A DNA stretch of 64,000 bases from contig NC_068938.1 of the NCBI RefSeq assembly GCF_016801865.2, positions 214,083,611 through 214,147,610 of the forward strand, given 5' to 3'. Below the pieces are notes generated by a model that ran no database searches, had not been told where the DNA came from, and saw nothing but the letters and a program-made list of their open reading frames with translations. Source of the DNA: Culex pipiens pallens. Taxonomy: Eukaryota > Arthropoda > Insecta > Diptera > Culicidae. How positions within the stretch are numbered: the first letter of the stretch is position 1; each line of letters begins with the position of its first letter. Made by a program: the position numbers and the translations under genes. Shown in pieces: positions 37,761-49,600 of this stretch.

Positions 37761-39801
37761 GGTAAATTAATCTAGTTTATTTCGGAATAGATCTGATCGT
37801 AAACTTAAACTTTGCTGAAGACACAATAGCTCAGAAAATTCTTTCACAAGGTACAGAACTGTTATATGGACAGCACCCCAACTTGTACGGAGACTTGTAA
37901 GAAGAAATAAATTCTGCAAAATGTCTTTTTTGTACACAAGTTTTTAACAACTTTTCATCCAAATAAATAAAAAAAAATGTTTGTTTAGGGGAAATTTACC
38001 CATTTTCAACACACTAAGTTTTCTGACCAATACGCAGCACTTTTGCAGTTTTCCGCTGTACAAACACCATTTTCAGATAAGTGATCAAAGGAGAGTTACT
38101 TGCATACTATTATTCATTACTTTGAGATAGTAAAAAAACACTTTATGTAAGCAGTTATGTAATACCAATGTGCTGATATGCCGATAAAAGAAATGCCATG
38201 AGAAAGGTTATATTTCCCCTTAGTTGTGAAATATAATGAAATATATTTGAAACTATTCACATCAAAATTTGATAATAAATTCAGTTTGCCGAAAGACTAA
38301 CGATACCACTCAGAGTGTTAAGCACACAGAGCCTGAAAGAGATCGAGAGTGAACACACTGTGGACCGGCTCACCTTGGATTCGATTATATTAGCGAAGAA
38401 AGAAAATTGCTAAACACACACACAGTCACACTCGGGTTTTTTTTTGCGTGTGGTATTGCTATTCGCACTCTTACCTGTGGGCAAACGATTTTTTTTTCTC
38501 TCTAGAAAAGCAAAGACGCAAAGTGATTTGCCAAATGCAAAAACGACAACAACAACAAGTGTGCGGTTCGTAGCTGGTCGCGGCCGTTGAAGTCTCTCTC
38601 CTGCAATTTGGTGAAAGGGAATGGCGTTCGCTGAGATTAGGGTGGTGAGTTGGGGTTGAGTGAAAAAAACTGTAGGCTGTGGTTTTATTTTTTTTTTATT
38701 TAATTTAAATTTATTGCTAATTACGGTACACGTGGCGGAAAATTCCGCGCTCTAGATTGAGTTTTGTGTCTCTGTACTCGTTCGCAGTAAGTCTTTCGAC
38801 GATTGTGGTCAAAATGGTTTGTTTTTATTTTTTTAAATTTTATTCTTTTTTTCATTTTCTCATATTTTTTTTCTCGATAAAGTAAAAGTCATTTTTCAGG
38901 AATTGTTAAAAGTGCTGCAGCAATAGTTCTGAGCCGATATTAGGGGAGAGGAATGCATTACACTTGCTACCCTAACGTATCGCTTGTCAAAGTGCTAATA
39001 AAAAGTTGTTGTAGTTGATTTCTTTTTTTTTCTTTCTCGCAATTTTGTTTGCATTCTCCTCACGTCACTTAAAATTACGCAGTTGCACAGTATTTACATT
39101 TTACACAAATTAAAAAAAATACATAATTTGAAAGGAGTAAGAGGCAGAGTAATTAAAATTAAATGTCGCTTTTTGAAAATAATTACGTTTAAAAAATATA
39201 AACATTCTCCTCCGCGTTCAATAACATTAAGGGGGCATCCGCTAACTTGTTTTGCCTTTTTTTATTTTGTTTCTCATTTTTTAAATTAAATTATAAACGA
39301 CGCAAAAATATCCACAGCATGATTTTTTTTTCGCTCTCTCAATCTCTTCTTTTGTAGTAATATTAGTGTTGATGTTGGCTTGTTCGACGGACGTGGCACG
39401 CGCGAGCGCGTCTCCTGCTCGCGCTTTTTTGAGAGAGAAATTGTTTGGTCGCGCGAGAGATTTTTGATGTTGGAAGTGTTTGTGAGAGAGAGTGGAGACG
39501 CGCGTCTTTTTTGTGTTGATGTTTCGCGTGCAATATTTTTCATTTCGGAATTTGTCGAACATTGTTTTCGTAATGACACCAATCTTCCCGCTTTTTTAGA
39601 GTGGAGTGAGAGCAGGGGAAGTGGCTTTATAAGTCTTGTTCTTTTTTTCGATTTATGTTAAAAATAGTGGGCAAACGAGGGGCTAGACGATAGTTTTGTT
39701 TTTAAAAATTGTGGAAACGTAAAATAGTCAAGCGAAAAATTGTAAAAAGGTTGCTAGAAATTTTCTAGGGAAAACGGCTAAAATTGGAAGTGCGAGCTGA
39801 C
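37761..39801. other. 3' flank and presumed 3' UTR of the CDA2 gene
   Basis: No gene seen. The first several hundred bases past the stop probably belong to the 3' UTR. 39396-39520 is unusual: GC-rich, with repeated GCGCGAG and GAGAGAG motifs in otherwise AT-rich DNA. 38290-38680 is a GC-richer unique island, and 38690-39300 has long T and A runs. Confidence 0.5.
39261..39266 (-). promoter_or_regulatory. Possible polyadenylation signal of the CDA2 gene
   Basis: An AATAAA hexamer on the minus strand about 540 bases past the stop codon. Other AT-rich hexamers occur further on, so this is only one candidate and the true 3' end is not fixed by the sequence. Confidence 0.2.
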
Positions 39802-40630
39802 TTAGAAGAATCCATCGCCAGTCGGGTCGTTCAACCACGGGTAGTTGTTGGGGCAACGCACGCAGGTCTGCAGGTTGATGGTCTCCCCGGGAACTTCCTT
39901 GGAGGTCAGCTTGCAGGAGTTGGGCACCCAACAGGCAGGCTTGGCGTCGACGACGCACTTCTCCCTCCAGGGCTCGAAGTTCTTGACCTCGGAGACCGTA
40001 CGTGGGTTCTGGATCCACTGGATGACCTGGGTCATGGTGACGAAGTACACATCGTTGTGGTTGGCCAGGATTTCGTCGATCCAGTACACGAACGCGTCCA
40101 GGAACTCGGGGTTGTTCTTCAGCCAGGCGGCGTGGAAGTACAGACCAAGCGGGGCACGGTTCTGCTCGTAGTGACGGTCAAAGTTGTGGTTCAGGAAGTT
40201 GTAGAACTGATCACCGGTCAGGATGTTGGAGCACGAGTCCACCATGGCGCATCCGGGCAGGTACTCGTCGTTGGTGGGATCCTCCCGACGGTCCAGCTCG
40301 TTCATGACCATCTCCCAGACGGCGTGCGAACGGGTCGGGCAGCTCTGGAGGTTACCGTGGCAGCGATGGGGCATACGGAAGTACATGGTGTACGGCCATA
40401 GCGGAGGGTTGGACAGCGGAGCGGTGATCGTCGAATCGTACAGGAAGGCCTGTTCCTCCATCATGGTGAACTGGTTGTTACCTCCGACGCGCAGGTACGG
40501 GGCACGGACTCCGACCACGGAGTTGTCGGTCAAGTTGGCGTACTTCTCGATGATGATACGCATACCGGCCATCTCCTTGGCCCAGTCGTCAACGGTGGCG
40601 TTCGACCAGAAACGCTCGTCATCGTTGTGG
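39802..40630 (-). CDS. verm: CDA2 terminal coding exon: rest of deacetylase domain and stop
   Basis: 829 bases, entered in phase 2 after a GCTAG acceptor and ending in a TAA stop at 39802-39804. It encodes residues 245-519. It contains His245 (third metal ligand), RAPY at 286-289, the YDSTITAP segment (308-315), PLGLYFHAAW with catalytic-type His410, and a conserved tail ending PTGDGFF. N-glycosylation sequons stand at 254 (NAT) and 276 (NLT). A 177-base intron separates it from the previous exon, far shorter than the gene's other introns. A long open frame on the opposite strand over this exon is only a shadow. Confidence 0.95.
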
Positions 40631-43600
40631 CTAGCGGGGGGAAGAAATTGTGATGTTAGGAATTGGGTATTGAGGTATTGAACCTTGAGGAAGATCAGAA
40701 TTACGAGCAATACCAAGTATTAAAAAACTGGAATACTCAGGGTAATGAAGGACAAAAACAGTCGGAAAGAAGATCCTCTACAGAAGGGTAATCAATTAGC
40801 CACTTACGTGATCGAGTGCACGGCAATCTCGTGTCCCTTGCGGTGCGTCTCCTGCACGGCCGAGTAGTTGGTGTACTTGTGCGAGACAAAGTACGTCGCC
40901 TTGATGTCGCACCCGTTCGGGTTCTTGCGCTTGCTGCTGAAGATCTCCTTGTACAGGTCGATGTTGTTGTTGTTGATCGCGTCGTCGAACGTGATCGTGA
41001 TCATCATGGGGACGTCCTTGGCGGGCAGATCGCCGGGGATCGTCGTGCCGTCCTCGGAGCAGAAGCAGTCGGGCAACACGCACACGGCCGGGTCACAGGG
41101 CGGGGCCCGGTTCGGGTCGGTCTCGATGTCTGTGAGGGGAGAGAAAGAAGCGGATCGTAACTATCGCGGCAGTTCAGGGTTCAACCGCCCCGCGGGCTGT
41201 TCCCAAGCGCACTCTTTGTTGGTGGTGTCGTGCAGAACCTCAATTGCGAGACGCGATCAAGTCGCGACATGCGATGCACATGTTCAGCGCTCAACAGTTT
41301 CGAAAGATTCTTGCTGCACATTCTTGCATGTCGTTGAGCTGTCGTATGTGTGACGAGGTCGAGGTGTGTGTGAGTGGGGTTTTAATTGCACCTTCTGAAA
41401 GCTTTTACGGTGTTCTGAAGTCGCGCGCGTGGTTCTTTTTTTCGGTGTGTCTCCACCGCGCGGAGTTGCATCCGACTTCATTGCACAGTTAATGGGCCTC
41501 CGCGCGCGGGGGGAGTGTCGACGATGACGTGGGGGGATTGCGTACAGTTAATGTGAGTGCAGGGTGTCCTTGGGGCGGAGTCTTGTCCAATTTCCTTGTT
41601 CCTTGTCGGTGGGGTCGGGTTTCAGGTCTGGGTACCGTAATCAGTTGCTTGGCATGGACAAAGGAACTGTTTTACAGAATGATTAACTGTTTTGGAGTTA
41701 AAACTTGACGGGCATCTTAATTTAAGGACTCAGACTCAGATATTAATGGACTTGAGGATCAACCAAGTTCTTTACGACAATAATGAGATCAAGTAGTGAT
41801 AAAGCGGACTTCAGTGTACTTTGTTTTAATGAATGATATTCTACATGATCTGAAAGACACTTTTTACCATCTTTTAGCTCAGATATTGAAGGTCTGGATG
41901 ATCAACCGAGTGTTTTACGATAATTTTAAGGTCCGGTAGGGATACTGGGGACTTCAGTATACGCTAACATGTAAATCATAGAGATTCTGAAGGATTTAAG
42001 ACTCGTTTATCCATCTCGTTGCTCAGATATCGAAGGTCTGGAGGATCAACCGAGTGTTTTAAGACAGTTATAAGGTCCGGTATGAATGCTGTGGACTTCA
42101 GTATACGCTAAAATGTAAATGATAGAGATTCTGAAGGATTTGAGACTCTTTTTAACCACCTAATTGCTCAGATATTGAAGGTCTGGAGGATCAACCGAGT
42201 GTTTTAAGACAGTTATAAGGTCCGGTATGGATACTGGGGACTTCAGTATACCCTAACATGTAAATCATAGAGATTCTGAAGGATTTGAGACTCTTTTAAC
42301 CACCTAACTGCTGAGATATAGAAGGTCTGGAGGATCAACCGAGTGTTTTAAGACAGTTATAAGGTCCGGTAGGGATACTGGGGACTTCAGTATACCCTAA
42401 CATGTAAATCATAGAGATTCTGAAGGATTTGAAACTCTTTTTAACCACCTAATTGCTTCGATATTAAAGGTCTGGAGGGTCAACCGAGTATTTCAAGATA
42501 ATTATTGGGTCTGGGAATGATTCAGTGGACTTGAAAAGGGTGGTACCCCTTTTCTGAACCTTTTTAGCATAGATGAGCAATTCTCTACAAAACCGGCCGA
42601 TTTCGACCATATTTATTTTTTGTATTTTTTGATTTGGCTCAAACTTTGTGGGGGCTTTCCCTATGACCAAAGAAGCCATTTTGCATCATTAGTTTGTCCA
42701 TATAAATTTCCATACAAATTTGGCAGCTGTTCATACAAAAATGGTACGTATATATTCGAAAATCTGTAACTTTTGAAGGAATTTTTTGATCAATTTGGTG
42801 TCTTCGGCAAAGTTGTAGGTATTGTTAAGGACTATTTAGAAAAAATAGGTACACGGAAAAAAAAAATTCCCGATTTTTTTATTAACTTTTTTTCACAAAA
42901 ACTCAAATTCCCAAAATAAGTATTTTTTGATTTTCGAGATTGTTTGATATGTTTTAGGGGACAAAAATCCGCAACTTTTGAGCTATAGAGAAACATGGTC
43001 GAAAAATCTGCCGCCGATTTATAATTTTTTGAAAAACTGGTGATTTTTGGAAAAAATCGAAATTTCATACATAAAATTTTTTTGACCTCATTTTTTATGC
43101 AAAATTGAATTTGCAATCGAAAATTACTTTATAGATTTTTCGATAAAGGGCTCCGTTTTCAAGATATAGCCACCGAAAGTTTAATTTCAGCGAAATATTT
43201 GCAGTTTTTCAATTTTTAAAAATAGTGACCATGAGTGACCATTTCTAAAAATATTTTTTTTGAAAAGTTCAGAAAATTTGCTATAAAATTGTCTAAGAGA
43301 CATTGAAGATTGGACCTCTGGTTGCTGAGATACAGCGGCTTAAAGAAAAAGAAACACGAAAACTGAAGTTTTCTAAGTCTCACCCAAACATCCAACAATT
43401 TTCTAATGACGATATCTCAGCAATTTATGGTCCGATTTTCAATGTTAATACATGAAACATTCGTGAAATTTTCCGATCTTTTCGAAAAAAATATTTTGAA
43501 AAAAATTAAATCAAGACTAACATTTTAAAAGGGCCAAACATTGAATATTATGTCCATTAAAAATGCTAGTATTGATTTAATTTTTTTCAAAATATTTTTT

Positions 43601-46600
43601 TCGAAAAGATCGGAAAATTTCACGAATGTTTCATGTATTAACATTGAATATCGGACCATTAATTGCTGAGATATCGTCATTAGAAAATGGTGGGCTGTTT
43701 GAGTGAGACTTAGAAAACTTCAATTTTCGTGTTTCTTTTTCTTTAAGCCGCTGTATCTCAGCAACCAGAGGTCCAATCTTCAATGTCTCTTAGACAATTT
43801 TATAGAAAATTTTCTGAACTTTTCAAAAAAAATATTTTTAGAAATGGTCACTCATGGTCACTATTTTTAAAAATTGAAAAACTGCAAATATTTCGCTGAA
43901 ATCAAACTTTCGGTGGCTATATCTTGAAAACGGAGCCCTTTATCGAAAAATCTGTTAAGTAATTTTCAATTGAAAATTCAATTTTGCATAAAAAAATGAG
44001 GTTAAAAAAATTTTATGTATGAAATTTCGATTTTTTTCCAAAAATCACCAGTTTTTCAAAAAATCATAACTCGGCGGCAGATTTTTTGACCATGTTTCTC
44101 TATAGCTCAAAAGATGCGGATTTTTGTCCCCTAAAACATATCAAAAAATCTCGAAAATCAAAAAATACGTATTTTGGGAATTTGAGTTTTTGTAAAAAAA
44201 AAGTTAATAAAAAAATCTGGAAATTTTTTTTTCCGTGTACCTATTTTTTTCTAAATAGTCCTTAACAATACCTACAACTTTGCCGAAGACACCAAATTAA
44301 TCAAAAAAATCCTTCAAAAGTTACAGATTTTCGAATATATACGTACCATTTTTGTATGAACAGCTGCCAAATTTGTATGGAAATTTATATGGACAAACTA
44401 ATGATGCAAAATGGCTTCTTTGGTCATAGGGAAGGCCCCCACAAAGTTTGAGCCAAATCAAAAAATACAAATAAAATCCATTTCCGGTTTTGGTAGAGAA
44501 TTGCTCAGATGTTAATGGACTTACAAAACAACCGAGTCCAATATGGTAATAAAGAGGATCGGCATAGATTCAATGATCCTCTTTGTACAAATAATAAAAA
44601 GGTTGCAAACTTTCTCACTGCCAAGATCAAAACACCATCAATCAAGTATTGTCCAGTCATGCTTTCAACAAGCCGGATCTGGGCAGGTCGGACAATGCAT
44701 GGCAGTTCAAAGACAGGTGTCAAGAGACATTCACCACGTCGTCAATAACCGCGTTCCTTTTAACTAGCTAATCACCGTGATTAGCCGATCCGAAGCCGGC
44801 CCCCGATCGTACGATCGTATGTGATTAGAATCCCACAAACCCCACAATTACGGGGTCGAGGAAATCAATCCACACACACCTCGTTATAGCGCGTGACTAA
44901 TCGTGACAAAACACCATGATTTAGCATAGGTAACGGTAAGGCACCACCGCGTCGGTTTCGGTTCGACATATGCAAAACAAGTCTCCGCGATTACGAAACT
45001 CCCGTTATAGCGCTGCATCGCGTGGGTCTTCGCCGATGATGGGTGCATTGTATTTAATTGCCAGCGATGCTCGCCGGACTTTTTTACGGTATTTAAATTT
45101 GCATAAATTGACGAGTCCGCCATTAATCTTTAATCACGACCCGAAGCGGTGATGCAACCCCGCAAAGTCCAACCGATCATCGCGAGGTTGAACTTTTGAA
45201 CTGCGCAGGTTCCTGGTCTTCAACGGTCGCGCAACCGTAAATTACAAACCGTTTCTTTGCGCGCAATTAACCTTGAAGATTGTTCGCTGCACTTCTGGGA
45301 GAGTCGCGTAAACCTTTCACATCACGTAACGCCGAAGAGATTGGAGGAAACGACGATCCGGTTGCATCCGGTAGCGAATCAACACTTGCTGTAACCTTAT
45401 AGCCGCTATTGTGTCCGGTGGACCTTTCTAAGTGCACCAAAGTGCATGCAACAGGGAGGGTGAAAGCAAGTGCCACAAGTCGTCCACACCCTGAACACCT
45501 CTCTTCCTCGTTGAAGGAAGAGACCTTTACGGTCAATAGCACCGTCACAGGGTGGTTACATGTGAAAGGGAAAGTGTCCAAGTTGTTACGTAAGGGTTGT
45601 GACCTGCTGAAGTCGTGGTCGAGGGGACACATTCATGGGCAGGTTTAAGGTTGAGTGTCCAGCAGATCCTGAAGATCGCTTGAAAAAGTGCTGTCCTTGG
45701 TGCAAAAAGTTAGTTTTTTCGCTCCAACTATTGACATTCGGCTCGGGTCTATTAAAGCGCGAAAAAAGCGCACACAAAGTCGATGGTAATTGACGTGTTA
45801 AATTAGTATTGTCTGTTTCGGTTTGCGGGGGGTTGTACTGTGCCGTCCAGCTGACCAACTGCTGGTGGCTAATTGTGGGGGACTTGAATCTGCACACGCG
45901 GCGGTGGTGGCTGAATATCAACTTGAATGTCGACGGTGAACAAGTTGGGCTCTCGTGAAGAGTGTTGCATAACTTGTACACTGATCGACCCGGTCGATGT
46001 CGTGTTGTTGTTGTTGTTGTTGCGATTGTGGTGATTGGGAAGTGGTGCCGGTTTAATGGTGGGTGATATGTGGAAGGATTTCAAAGAAGTTTTTTTGTAT
46101 AAGCTAGTTTTTTTGTTTTTTTTTTTTTGTAAAATGATTATAACATTTTTGCAAAACTTCTTACAGTTTCGAAAGGATTTATAAACTTAATATTTATTTA
46201 TTTTTAAATTACCAAAACAAATTAGTCTAATTTAAGTGCAATCAACCACTGTAAAATTATCAAATGAATATTCTCAATATTCAATAAAATAACTCAATCT
46301 CATATTGTTTTGAAGCATTTTGTGGTTGATAAAATGTAACTATTTTGATCAAAATTCAATAAAGTTTTTTTTAAATCTTGTTTTGATAACACATTTCGTG
46401 CTTGCCATTTCATAACGGCACATAACTTTTTTAAACAAGAGTATGTTCCTTTTACACCTTATGTAAACTGTCATTTGAGTGAAAAGGATACAATATTGTT
46501 TACAAAAGTTATGTGCCCTTTTGAAATGTTTGGCTCCATTTAACTCATTTTAAATGCTCTTCATGCAAAATTGTTCAATGAATCCAAAAATGTAGTCCAT

Positions 46601-49600
46601 TTCCTGATTAAATTCATTTTTTTAAAGAAAATCCTTTCGATTTGGAGCATAAAAGTAATACTAATTTTCAAAATTTTCCTTTTTCGCGTAACTTACATTT
46701 AGAGCACTTCAAAGCTCAGTATGCTTCTAAGCAATTTGGTTCGTTTTCACGACTTTCTTTGTTCTTGCAAATAAATCTTCGTCAACAGTTTTTAAGAATT
46801 TCGTACTGAATTTCAAAAAAAAAAAATGATTTTATTTTTATATTTTTTTATTTGTATCATACATTGGGGGCTGTCCATCAGGGTTGCCATATCAAAATTG
46901 AAAAAATCTGGCCAAGACCAGAAAAAAAATCTGGAAAAATCAGGCAGACGAACTTTAACAGTTATGATTGGGGAAGGTGATTGAGGATATGAATTGATTC
47001 AAATGCTTGCAGCATTCTTCATTCATATTTTCAAAAAAAATCGTTCATTTGAATCAAAAAGATGTTCAAAATAGGCAGAAAATGTAAAATCTGTCAAAAT
47101 CCCACACAGATAATAATAAATCTTAATTCTGGTTGAAACTTAGAAAATCTAGCATCCCCAGATTTATCTGATAATCTGGCATCCCTGATGTACATAGGAA
47201 AGTGTTATTAAACGTTCGAAAATCTGTATCTCGAGAAAAGATTTTCTGATCTATTTGGTATCTTCGGCAAAGTTGTAGGTTCTATTAGGTTAAGGTACAT
47301 TAGGTACAACACTTTAAAAAAATCCATTTTTTAATATATTTTTTTTCACAAAAAAATGATTCTGAATAACTTTACCCCGCTAAAATTTTTAAATTTTTTG
47401 CTATGTTTTACTAGTTTTAGCAGACAAAACTGCATTCCTTTGAGCATTATGAAAAATGTTTTTTATTTGGCCAAATGAATATTACATCGAAAAAAAAAAC
47501 AAAAAAAAAATCATTTCAAGATTTGAAATTGAGTTCTAAATCGAAAAGTACTACAATATTTTTTTTTAAAGTAGCCGTCTTTGAAAAAAAAATAATTCGA
47601 AAAGCTTATAAAAATCTTTTTTTCTATATTGCTGATCGGACCTTGGTTGCTGAGACCTTGCAAAGAATAAAAATGACCAAAAACGATTTTTGTCGAAATT
47701 TTCTCATTTAAAAAAATATGTTTTCATATTTTGTATATCACGACTTAAACATCAAAAGGGTTTTAATCATATCTATCTATATATATATAAAATTTCGACG
47801 AATCAATTCAACACGGAACCTCGGATCGAGGTGCTCTTTGTTGCGTTGGGTTCGTATAAGTCCAAGGTAGGGTTTTACGCCAAAAAGTTACAACTTTGGC
47901 CACTCCGGAACCGATTCCAGAAAACCTGCAGATTCTAAGGGAAAAGTTACGTAAATTTAGATCATAGGAGGCTGAAGAAGCAAAAAAGTTAAAAACGTCA
48001 ACAAACGAAAAAAAGGCAGAACGAAGTTTGTCGGGTAAGGCTTGTTATATATAAAATCGGTACAGTTAGTGGTGAGATAATTGTGTGCATATTTTTTTAT
48101 TAACCACCTTACTTTCACAATTAAGAAGTTATTTTCTCGAGAGATTTTATTGCCTTTTCTCAGCAAGGTGAGAATGGCAAAAACAATATTTTTATACCGG
48201 TTTAAAAAAAAGAATTGGAATAGTTTTTCTTTCGCTAATCCATTGTATGGTTCAAATTTAAATTATTTTCGTAAAATATACTAGGCAAATGAGTATTTTG
48301 TTTCAAGACTTGCTCCAAAAAAAAGGAAGCAATAAAAATGGCATAATGCAATTCCGAAACCACGCAGACACTCTAATACATTATATTAAGTGCTCATTAA
48401 TTGTATAGTGTTGCCAAACCACCACAACGTATTTTAAAATTTAACCATTCTCGGATTAGTTTTCAAATGGACTTAAGAGCCATTGATAAACAAAGCCCTT
48501 TTTGCATCAGTGTTCGACCTTTTTACGATCAACTAATTTCAAAAATACTTGAGATTGTTCATCAACACGTCTTTCAAGTGGCCTAATTAAAAAATAAATG
48601 AAATTTTGTTTCAATTTGGAGAAAAACGAAAATTAGTGTCGGAGGTCACGGTGGCTCTTACGGCTTTTTGAAAACTCACCCGAGCATTCTTCAATAGTTT
48701 ATTTTCATAGTAAAAACTGGAGACAAAACCGAACTTTTCTATATAATTGCGATGCATGTTTGGAATTTTGATGTTGATAAAATACTTAAATTTTCAGAAT
48801 CCTGAATTTCCAAAAAAAAAAAAAAAATAGATGCATTAGAATTCTTTTGAAAACCGATTCTAAATTCTCTGCAAAACTTTTAAACAATTCAAAATTAGTA
48901 TTCACAAATTTCTGCATCCACTAAAAACCTTGGCACCACTGCTGCCCCCAACCAAAAGTAGGTAAATTTCTCCACCAAAAACCAGTATCCAGTGCCCTGC
49001 ATAACCCGTTCGTTGGTTCGTTCGAGGCGAAGGCAGACAGGTTGCCTGCCTCCAACTCTAACTCTACGCTACTCCGAGCTCTCCAACGTCAGCCCGGTAT
49101 CTCAAGGCAAAATTTCGCTTTCGTTCGGGTGTAAATATTTGTCTGGCCGTCTGGTCGTCGCGCATGCCGGCTGTTGCCTGGTGGGTAGTGTCTTGGAACT
49201 TGTATCTCAGTGTGTTGTGCGCGCCAGATCACGGTGCACCACTAGTCGACTGACCTATTACGAGTCCCCCCGCTTGAGCCGCTGTTTGCCGATCTCGAGC
49301 GCGTGATTAGACCATGTGGCAGTCGTTGAGAGGTTTTTGAAAACACTTACCGCACGAGTTCTCGTCCGAGCCGTCGTTACAGTCCTTCTCGCCGTTACAG
49401 AACAGGCCTCGCTCGATACAGCTACCGTCACCGCAGGCCAGGAATCCGTCCTGGCAGAGCGGCTCGTCGGTGATCAGCAGCGGCTTGATCTTGCGCTCGC
49501 GGTTCTTGCTCTTGCAGTTCTTGACGGCGTCCTTCCAGTCGCACGTCTGCTTCTCGATGTCGAAGAACAGACCGGCCGGGCATCGGATCGCTTGCAGGCC

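Noticed and set aside
39784..40401. Long plus-strand open frame (205 codons) over the last CDA2 exon
   Set aside because: It is the antisense shadow of a GC-rich coding exon and has no motif of its own.
45267..45632. 121-codon minus-strand frame in the intron, tested as an alternative CDA2 exon
   Set aside because: It lacks the chitin-binding or LDLa cysteine pattern and suitable splice phases.
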